A stretch of 12,286 nucleotides of DNA, from assembly GCA_964370075.1 (NCBI GenBank), contig CAYJHC010000061.1:1-12286 (forward strand), in the 5' to 3' direction. The DNA comes from CAYJHC01 sp964370075 (GTDB lineage: Bacteria > Bacillota > Clostridia > Peptostreptococcales > Anaerovoracaceae). Below the pieces are notes generated by a model. That model saw only the letters and a program-made list of their open reading frames with translations, was not told where the DNA came from and ran no database searches. Of the stretch, positions 6,267-12,286 are shown in pieces (position 1 is the first letter of the stretch; each line of letters starts with the position of its first letter). Both the position numbers and the translations under genes were made by a program.

Positions 6267-9200
6267 TTAGGAAATAGCATCTTCCATTTTCAAAGAGTAT
6301 ATCCTTGAAATCCCTCTTTCTGGCATTGTGATTCCATACATTGCATCAGCATGCTCCATTGTGGCTTTTTGGTGAGTTATTAATGTGAACTGAATTTCCT
6401 CAAATTTTCTTAAGTACTTGGCAAATATGTCTATATTTGCATCATCCAAAGCGGCCTCTACCTCGTCTAGTATACAACAAGGTGTTGGCTTTGTCTTTAA
6501 TACAGCGAACATTAGGGCTATAGCTGTCATTGTCTTTTCTCCACCAGAAAGAAGATTAATATGTTTAAGCTGCTTTCCTGGCGGTTGAGCATTTATCTCA
6601 ATGGTCGCTTCTAGTGGGTTTTCTTCATTATCAATTGTAATAGTGGCCTGCCCACCTCCAAAAAATTCTTTAAATACCTCTTCAAAGTTAGCAACAATAG
6701 TATCGAAGCTTTCTTTAAATCTAACAGTTATTATCTTATCCATCTCTTTAATTATAGAAACCAATTCACCTAAGGACTTCTCTATGTCTGCCCTCTGCTC
6801 AGTAAGGAAATTATATTTTTCACTTACCTTTTCATATTCTTCTATGGCTCCAATATTCACATCTCCTAGAGCTCTCATTCTGTCTTTTATCTCTTTATTC
6901 TCTCTAGTAGATGTAGACATTACAAAATCCTCTCGTTTGAACTCTAACGCGCCCATATACGAAACATCAAATTCATCCCATAGCTTATTAGTAAGGTTCT
7001 CAAGCTGTGTCTCTTGCTTTGCCACCCTTAAGCTTAGCTCGTGTTTTTGGTTTTGAAGCTTTTCTAAATCTATATCAATCTGATCTCTCGCAGAAATTAT
7101 ATTATTAAAATGATTTAGCTTTTCTGTCTTAATTGCAGAAATCTCCTGAACTCTCTTTTCTAATTCAATTTTCTCTTCCTTTATTTCTTCTATAACCTGG
7201 CTAGAGCCTGAATTCCCTAATAGGTGCTCTTCTTTTTCTTTTTCAATGCTTTCTATTTCAGCAGTCTTTTCGCTTTTTACTTTTTCTAGGTTTGCTATTG
7301 TATTTTGAATGATTTCAACAATTGCATCAATCTTATTCTTTTCTGTTTCTTTTTTAGAAAACTCAATTTTTAGACTAGTAATTTCCTCAGAGAAAGACTC
7401 AAGGCTGATCCTTTGCTTTCCAGAGGAAGACATCATTTCTTCAATCTTGTTCTCAGTATCTTTAAAGGTTTCTTCATATTGCTTAAGCTTGTGATCAATT
7501 TTTTCTATTTCTTCTTGAGAGTTTTCCTGTTCCCTTTCAATTTCTAAAAGTTCTCGATTCCACTTATCCTTTGTATCCTCAAAATCTTTTAATCGACTCT
7601 CATATATTTCCTTTTGATTTTTCTTTTCAATAGCAGCTCTTTCTATATCTCTTAGACTTTCTTTTACCTGCACACTTTTTATCTGAGCATCATTTAAATA
7701 AGCCCTTACTTCCTCTAGCTTGGCCATCCCTAGTTTACTGTTTTTTTCAATGCTGCTTAGTTCATCAGATAATTTTGTAATTTCTGATCTTCTTTCCAAT
7801 ATATTCGCAGTCTTATTCTTGAACTTTCCCCCTGTAATAGCACCACCGCTATTTATTACTTCTCCTTCTAAGGTTACATATCTCACTCTTGGTTCTTTCT
7901 TGGACATGGAAATAGCAGTGTCCATATCTTCTGCAATTACAACATTTCCAAGTAAATATTCCATTATCCCATCATATTTAGGGTTAAAGTCAATCACATC
8001 AGCTCCGAAGCCTTTGAACCCTCTTTCATTTGTTAGTTCTCTTTTATCCCTTTTTCTAGGTTTGATACTTTCTATAGGGAGAAAGGTAAGTCTCCCTGCT
8101 TTACTCTCCTTTAAAGCTCTAATTGCCTGCTTAGCATCTTCGTCTCTTTCGCAGATAATATTTTGCAAACTTCCACCTAAAGCTGTTTCCAAAGCCACTT
8201 CAAAGCCTTTTGGAACATCTATTAATTCAGCTACTACGCCCTCTATACCCTTTCGTTTTCCTTGCATAATAAACTTAACGGAACCAAAGTAGCCTTCGTA
8301 ATTGCTTTCCATTTCTTCTATAGTTTTTTTCCTTGAGCTAATCTGCCCCTCTTTTATTCTTAGACCTTCTAGCTTTCTTAAAGTTTCTTTTTCATTTTCT
8401 TGGGCATCTATGATTCCCCCTGAAAGTTCTCTATCTTCTCTTTCCAAAACAGAAATTTTTTCATTAATTTGATCGATTTCTATTTCCATTTCTTTCAAAG
8501 AAATTTCTGTAACCTTTAGGTTATCTCCACCACTTTCTAGTTCTTCAACGATTTGAAGCCTTCTTCTTTCTAGAGTTTCATTTAAACTTAAAAGCCCTGT
8601 TTTCTCGTTATTATTAGCAGCAATTTGGTTTTGGATTGTGAATATACTATTTTTCTTTTCCTCCACCTCTTTCTGAGATTTACTCTGAGTTTCTTGAAGC
8701 AGAGAATACTCTTTAGTTTTTTCTTCTAATCTAACTTTAAGAGAAGCCGCTTCCTTATCTACTCCTTCTTTTAGTTCAACCTGCTTTTCTTCATCTTCTC
8801 TTTCTTTTTTAAGATTCTCTTCAATCTCTTCGATTTCTTTCCCCAGCCTTACCTTATCTTTCTCTTTAGACTGTAATCTTTCTTCGTTTATTTCTCTTTC
8901 GCTTTCAAGACTATTTATCGCTTCAATAGCCTTAAGCATCTTTTCTCTCGCCTCTTCACTCTGAGCTTCTAATCTTTCTGTTTCTTTTCCTAATTCCTCT
9001 TTTTCTATATCATAGTTAGATTTAAGATTTCTCTTTTCCTCTACTGATTTTTCTAAAGCTTCAATATCCTCTTTAAAAGTAGCATTCTTGCTTTCAAGCC
9101 CCTCCATGTTTTTTAGAGTAATATTAATCTCTAACTCTTTATATCTTTCTCTAAGCTTTACAAATTCCTGAGCTTTTTCGCTATCTTCCTTAAGACCATC

Positions 9201-9806
9201 TATTCTGCCTTCTATTTCACCAATAATATCATTTACTCTATCTAAATTTATATTTGTAGACTTTAATTTCGACTCTGCTTTTGCCTTTCTACTTCTATAC
9301 ATAACAACGCCGGCTGTTTCTTCGAAAATTTCTCTGATACTCTCGCTTTTATTGCTAATTATATCTGAAATCTTTCCCTGACCAATCAACGAATATCCAT
9401 CAACACCAATTCCCGTGTCCATAAAAAGTTCCCTAACATCTTTCATTCTGCAAGGGTTATTATTTATAGAATATTCACTTTCTCCTGACCTATACATTCT
9501 TCTAGTTACAGCTACCTCATTATACTCTATCGGAAGCAATCCTTTTGAGTTATCAATTACAAGTGTAACCTCTGCCATTCCTCTAGACTTTCTTCCCGTA
9601 GTTCCAGCAAAAATCACATCTTCCATTTTGCCGCCTCTAAGAGTTTTGGCACTTTGCTCACCTAGAACCCATCTAATAGCATCACTAATATTACTCTTTC
9701 CGCTGCCATTCGGTCCAACTACGCAGGTTACTCCTCTATCAAATTCTATAATTGCAGGATCTGCAAATGATTTAAATCCATGCATCTCTATTCTTTTAAA
9801 GTACAT
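6267..9806 (-). CDS. smc: Chromosome segregation protein SMC
   Basis: The core ATPase of the bacterial SMC-ScpAB condensin, which organises and helps segregate the chromosome. At 1179 residues it is full length. The N-terminal head has Walker A GPNGSGKS (31-38) and the GQGKI Q-loop (142-146). Long coiled coils rich in Glu and Lys run over about 170-505 and 670-1010. The hinge (about 520-665) has GVVAELIDVP, ALGGSLQNI and the glycine motif GGAITGG. The C-terminal head has the ABC signature LSGGEK (1086-1091), Walker B CCILDE (1110-1115), the D-loop and the THQKATM switch region. The ATG lies 4 nt after the rnc stop, with AAGG overlapping that stop, so smc is probably translated together with rnc. 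No truncation or frameshift is seen. Confidence 0.98.
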   Translation of the reverse strand: MYFKRIEMHGFKSFADPAIIEFDRGVTCVVGPNGSGKSNISDAIRWVLGEQSAKTLRGGKMEDVIFAGTTGRKSRGMAEVTLVIDNSKGLLPIEYNEVAVTRRMYRSGESEYSINNNPCRMKDVRELFMDTGIGVDGYSLIGQGKISDIISNKSESIREIFEETAGVVMYRSRKAKAESKLKSTNINLDRVNDIIGEIEGRIDGLKEDSEKAQEFVKLRERYKELEINITLKNMEGLESKNATFKEDIEALEKSVEEKRNLKSNYDIEKEELGKETERLEAQSEEAREKMLKAIEAINSLESEREINEERLQSKEKDKVRLGKEIEEIEENLKKEREDEEKQVELKEGVDKEAASLKVRLEEKTKEYSLLQETQSKSQKEVEEKKNSIFTIQNQIAANNNEKTGLLSLNETLERRRLQIVEELESGGDNLKVTEISLKEMEIEIDQINEKISVLEREDRELSGGIIDAQENEKETLRKLEGLRIKEGQISSRKKTIEEMESNYEGYFGSVKFIMQGKRKGIEGVVAELIDVPKGFEVALETALGGSLQNIICERDEDAKQAIRALKESKAGRLTFLPIESIKPRKRDKRELTNERGFKGFGADVIDFNPKYDGIMEYLLGNVVIAEDMDTAISMSKKEPRVRYVTLEGEVINSGGAITGGKFKNKTANILERRSEITKLSDELSSIEKNSKLGMAKLEEVRAYLNDAQIKSVQVKESLRDIERAAIEKKNQKEIYESRLKDFEDTKDKWNRELLEIEREQENSQEEIEKIDHKLKQYEETFKDTENKIEEMMSSSGKQRISLESFSEEITSLKIEFSKKETEKNKIDAIVEIIQNTIANLEKVKSEKTAEIESIEKEKEEHLLGNSGSSQVIEEIKEEKIELEKRVQEISAIKTEKLNHFNNIISARDQIDIDLEKLQNQKHELSLRVAKQETQLENLTNKLWDEFDVSYMGALEFKREDFVMSTSTRENKEIKDRMRALGDVNIGAIEEYEKVSEKYNFLTEQRADIEKSLGELVSIIKEMDKIITVRFKESFDTIVANFEEVFKEFFGGGQATITIDNEENPLEATIEINAQPPGKQLKHINLLSGGEKTMTAIALMFAVLKTKPTPCCILDEVEAALDDANIDIFAKYLRKFEEIQFTLITHQKATMEHADAMYGITMPERGISRIYSLKMEDAIS

Positions 9807-9810
9807 TTAG

Positions 9811-10542
9811 TTACCTTTCTTCCAAAGCCATCTTGGCAGCCTGCTGCTCCCCTTCTTTTTTGCTTTTTCCTGTTCCTACTCCGATTACTCTTCCCTTTAT
9901 TTCAAGTTCAATTACAAAGCTCCTGTCATGAGGCGGCCCTTCTTCTTTTATAACTCTGTATCTTATGTCCTCTGTGGTTATGGGCTTCGAGAATTTTTCT
10001 CCTCTAAAGGAGGTTTTTCCTTGGAGGTTTTCTTGTATTTTACTCTTGTAATCTCTAGTTTCAACGCCTTCTCTAATAACTTTGTCTATCTCCTCTTGGA
10101 AAATTTTCCGAACTATTTCTTTGCCTTTAGCATACTCACAATCAAGGTAAATTGCACCAATAAGAGCTTCTACTGCATCTGCCAGTATGGCCTTTTTTTG
10201 TCTTCCACCACTATTACTTTCCCCTTTAGTTAAAACTAAATATTCTCCAATTTCCAAATTTAACCCTATTTTTGCAATTGGGTCTTGAGAAACAATGCTG
10301 GCTCTTGCCCTAGTAAGCTGACCTTCATCTGCGTCTGGAAGCCTCTTATATAGCTCCTCGCCAACGACGACATCCAAAACAGCATCTCCTAGAAACTCAA
10401 GCCTTTGATTACTTTCTATCTTAGTACCTAAGTCTTTTCGTTCTTGCTCTAGGGATGCGTGGGTTAATGCAGTTTCTAATAAACCTTTGTCATTAAAACT
10501 GTAGCCTATTTTTTTTTCAAGATTATTATAATTTCTATTCAT
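9811..10542 (-). CDS. rnc: Ribonuclease III
   Basis: A double-strand-specific endoribonuclease that processes rRNA precursors and some mRNAs. In 243 residues, the N-terminal nuclease domain (about 5-155) carries the signature NQRLEFLGDAVLD (45-57) and ADAVEALIGAIYLD (121-134). The metal ligands are E49, D53, D122 and E125, and E73 matches the further conserved acidic site. The first signature acid (E38 in E. coli) is Gln46, a substitution the family pattern tolerates. A C-terminal double-stranded-RNA-binding domain (164-240) has IQENLQ, YRVIKEEGPPHDRSFV and GTGKSKKEGEQQAAKMAL. The link after IQENLQ (about 175-192) is several residues longer than usual. The ATG overlaps the plsX end by 8 nt (ATGAATAG), indicating coupling. 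acpP, often located just upstream of rnc, is absent. Confidence 0.97.
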   Translation of the reverse strand: MNRNYNNLEKKIGYSFNDKGLLETALTHASLEQERKDLGTKIESNQRLEFLGDAVLDVVVGEELYKRLPDADEGQLTRARASIVSQDPIAKIGLNLEIGEYLVLTKGESNSGGRQKKAILADAVEALIGAIYLDCEYAKGKEIVRKIFQEEIDKVIREGVETRDYKSKIQENLQGKTSFRGEKFSKPITTEDIRYRVIKEEGPPHDRSFVIELEIKGRVIGVGTGKSKKEGEQQAAKMALEER

Positions 10543-11563
10543 CAGCTACATCATTTTGTATTTCTTCAATTTCAAGGACTGCGTTTTTAATAGTTTCTAC
10601 AACTTGTTCTTCTACAAATGGAACCGCCTTAAGAATAGAGTTCTTTACCCCATTAGCATTAGATGAACCATGCATCTTAATCAAAGGCCCCTTAACGCCT
10701 AAAATTGGTGCTCCACCGTACTCAGAGTAATCAAATTCTTGTTTGATTTCCTTTAGTTTATTTAACAAGAAAAGAGAACCTACTTTCGCCTTAAGTCCTG
10801 CCGTAAATTTAGCTTTTAGCAATGCAGAAATATTAATAGCCAAACCTTCTGTAAGTTTTAGAATTACATTCCCAACAAAGCCATCGCATACAATTACGTC
10901 GCAGGCACCTCTAGGAACTTCTCTAGCTTCCACGTTACCTACAAAGTTCATGCTACTTTTCTTAAGAAGCTCATGAGCTGCCTTAGTTAATGTGCTTCCT
11001 TTATTCTCTTCAGTTCCAAGGTTTACAAGTCCTACTCTAGGATTTGAAATTCCTATTACCTTGTTCATATATATGCTTCCCATCATTCCAAACTCAAGCA
11101 AGTTGTTTGGTTTACATTCTGCGTTAGCTCCGGCATCTATTAAGAAGGATGGTGAATTCTGACCTAGTATTGGATAAATACTACCAATTGCTGGTCTATC
11201 GATTCCAGGAATCCTTCCAAGAATAAATAGGCCTGCAGCCATAAGGGCTCCTGTATTCCCTGCCGAAACAAAGGCATCAGCCTCTCCATTTTTAACCATA
11301 GTAAGGCCTTTTACTATTGAAGAGTCTTTCTTTGTTCTAACTGCTTTTACAGGTGCATCTTCATTTTCTATTTTTTCACTTGCATGAACTACCGAAATAT
11401 TGTTTCCTGCATAGCCTGCAATGCTAAGTTCTTCATTAATTTCTTCTTCGTTTCCTATGATAATAAGTTGATGGTCTCCGATTTGTTTCGCAGCCTCTAC
11501 TGCTCCTTCAACTACTGCTTTTGGTGCATTGTCCCCACCATACCCATCGATAATAAATCTCAT
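10535..11563 (-). CDS. plsX: Phosphate acyltransferase PlsX
   Basis: A peripheral membrane enzyme that converts acyl-ACP and phosphate to acyl-phosphate, the donor for PlsY. The 342 residues cover the whole family. They begin with the variant opening IDGYGGDNAPK (5-15; usually DAMGGDxAP), then FVSAGNTGALMAAG (98-111), IDAGANAECKPNNLLEF (142-158), RVGLVNLGTEENKG (176-189), CDGFVGNVILK (226-236) and EYGGAPILGVKG (281-292), which leads to HGSSNANG. AGGAG lies about 7 nt before the ATG, supporting the start. plsX heads the plsX-rnc-smc block, overlaps rnc by 8 nt, and follows a 195-nt leader with short repeats. No clear FapR-type operator is visible there, although plsX is a FapR target in several Firmicutes. 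Confidence 0.97.
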   Translation of the reverse strand: MRFIIDGYGGDNAPKAVVEGAVEAAKQIGDHQLIIIGNEEEINEELSIAGYAGNNISVVHASEKIENEDAPVKAVRTKKDSSIVKGLTMVKNGEADAFVSAGNTGALMAAGLFILGRIPGIDRPAIGSIYPILGQNSPSFLIDAGANAECKPNNLLEFGMMGSIYMNKVIGISNPRVGLVNLGTEENKGSTLTKAAHELLKKSSMNFVGNVEAREVPRGACDVIVCDGFVGNVILKLTEGLAINISALLKAKFTAGLKAKVGSLFLLNKLKEIKQEFDYSEYGGAPILGVKGPLIKMHGSSNANGVKNSILKAVPFVEEQVVETIKNAVLEIEEIQNDVADE

Positions 11564-11758
11564 AAATTACTCCTATCCTATTTTTTGTCTTCAGCTTTTT
11601 CGGTCTGCAGCTATTTTTTGTTCAACTCTACTTTTGATTTATATTTTAACACTAAATCCGATATATCCATTTTTTGTGCATATATTTAAACTTTTGAAGA
11701 TGTATTATTTTTTATGCTAGACATTTTCGCTTATAATAATACATTTTCATCATTTAAG
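11564..11758. other. AT-rich plsX leader with short repeats, no gene
   Basis: This 195-nt gap between the GNAT gene and plsX contains no convincing reading frame. On the minus strand ACAAAAAATAG occurs twice, 33 nt apart (11578-11588, 11611-11621), with a near copy at 11668-11677. AGCTGMAGAC occurs twice between them (11587-11596, 11603-11612). There are two inverted repeats: GATTTA/TAAATC with an 11-nt spacer (11636-11658) and ATGTATTATT/AATAATACAT with a 25-nt spacer (11700-11744). It is the natural place for a plsX promoter, but I cannot assign -35 and -10 boxes with confidence. Confidence 0.5.
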
Positions 11759-12196
11759 CTATATTTCTTTTTTCATTACTTCTGGGAAACATGTTTTTTC
11801 AAATTGGGGACATGTTAAGCACTCAAAAAAATTCGGCGCTTCATCCTTGTGAACTCCTACAAATCCTGTATTGCTCCAGAACTTAGGAATTCTTGCAACT
11901 AGGTAAACCTCATTGCCTCCCCTAGCCTTGACTTCTTCTTCGGCTAATCCGTATAACTTCCCACCAAGGTTTTCTCCTCTGTATTCATTTTCTATAGCAA
12001 GGCCATCAATAATATATTTTCCTTCTCTCATAGCTAGCACTATTGCCCCTATTAACTGATCATCATCCAAGGCCTTCCATATCTTTACAAGGTCAGTAGG
12101 AACAGGGTCTTCTTCGGAAAATTCTAACTCATGCTTAATGAAAAAAGGAACAATACCTTCATATTCGCTTAAATCTGCTTCTACTATTCTAATCAT
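11759..12196 (-). CDS. GNAT-family N-acetyltransferase with C-terminal Cys motif
   Basis: A 145-residue cytosolic acetyltransferase fold; the substrate is unknown. The N-terminus (IRIVEADLSEYEGIVPFF) is the usual GNAT beta1-alpha1. DDQLIGAIVL (45-54) and YIIDGLAIENEYRGENLGGKLYGLAEEEV (61-89) supply the beta strands and acetyl-CoA loop. EVYLVARIPKFWSNTGFVGV (96-115) is the final core strand and helix. In the Q/RxxGxG loop the first Gly is Asn (R73-x-x-N76-x-G78). The tail has C126-x2-C129-P-x5-C136, which resembles the Cys-containing C-terminus of the ArgA-like COG1246 group, so an N-acetylglutamate synthase-like role is one possibility. The ATG at 12196 follows a purine-rich stretch with GGGAG close by. 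It lies 195 nt upstream of plsX, so a functional link is not implied. Confidence 0.85.
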   Translation of the reverse strand: MIRIVEADLSEYEGIVPFFIKHELEFSEEDPVPTDLVKIWKALDDDQLIGAIVLAMREGKYIIDGLAIENEYRGENLGGKLYGLAEEEVKARGGNEVYLVARIPKFWSNTGFVGVHKDEAPNFFECLTCPQFEKTCFPEVMKKEI

Positions 12197-12244
12197 TTCT
12201 CTCCCATCCTATTTTCCTATTCCCTCTATCTCTATTTCCTTTTG
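12197..12244 (-). other. Purine-rich leader of the GNAT gene
   Basis: Upstream of the GNAT start, about 48 nt of the minus strand are almost all purines, with loosely repeated AATAGR/GATAG units and several Shine-Dalgarno-like sites (AGGA, GGGAG). The 42 bases beyond it to the window edge show no clear gene or promoter. Confidence 0.35.
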
Positions 12245-12286
12245 ATTTATTCTATTACATCCTTCGTGAAGATTTGTAATCTCTTA

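Noticed and set aside
11564..11758. FapR operator upstream of plsX
   Set aside because: I looked for the TTAGTACC-type palindrome. The nearest sequence (TTTAGTG at the GATTTA/TAAATC repeat) does not match well enough.
1..12286. CRISPR array, insertion sequence, toxin-antitoxin, defence or biosynthetic system
   Set aside because: Every gene but the DUF4177-like one has a recognisable fold and most are conserved housekeeping genes; no spaced repeats, transposase or terminal repeats are seen.

Overview
The window is a compact, AT-rich stretch of bacterial chromosome carrying ten co-directional genes, all on the minus strand. Protein sequences, strong AAGGAG-type ribosome binding sites and gene content point to a low-GC Firmicute, most likely a clostridial anaerobe. 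That placement is an inference; no rRNA or other firm taxonomic marker is present. I see no mobile element, CRISPR array, tRNA or rRNA.

Read in the direction of transcription (from high to low coordinates), the layout is: a GNAT acetyltransferase (11759-12196); a 195-nt AT-rich leader; plsX, rnc and smc (10535-11563, 9811-10542, 6267-9806) packed with an 8-nt overlap and a 4-nt gap; a 199-nt gap; ftsY and der (5165-6067, 3850-5172), again overlapping by 8 nt; a 147-nt gap; plsY (3088-3702); a 148-nt gap; gpsA and miaB (1950-2939, 528-1940) 9 nt apart; a 118-nt gap holding a possible promoter; and a small DUF4177-like gene (146-409), followed by a good intrinsic terminator at the left edge.

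Functionally this is housekeeping. PlsX makes acyl-phosphate, PlsY uses it to acylate glycerol-3-phosphate, and GpsA supplies that glycerol-3-phosphate, so three consecutive activities of phosphatidic-acid synthesis lie in one cluster. RNase III, SMC, FtsY, Der and MiaB serve RNA processing, chromosome organisation, membrane targeting, 50S ribosome assembly and tRNA modification. What stands out is the arrangement. Blocks that are usually separate in Firmicutes (plsX...acpP-rnc-smc-ftsY, der-plsY-gpsA, and miaB) are joined, while acpP, fabD/fabG and ylxM-ffh are missing from their usual places.

I found no convincing new defence, mobile or biosynthetic system. The best second-look items are a possible 8-codon leader peptide just before gpsA, the cysteine tail and altered acetyl-CoA loop of the GNAT protein, repeats in the plsX leader, and the small uncharacterised DUF4177-like gene.
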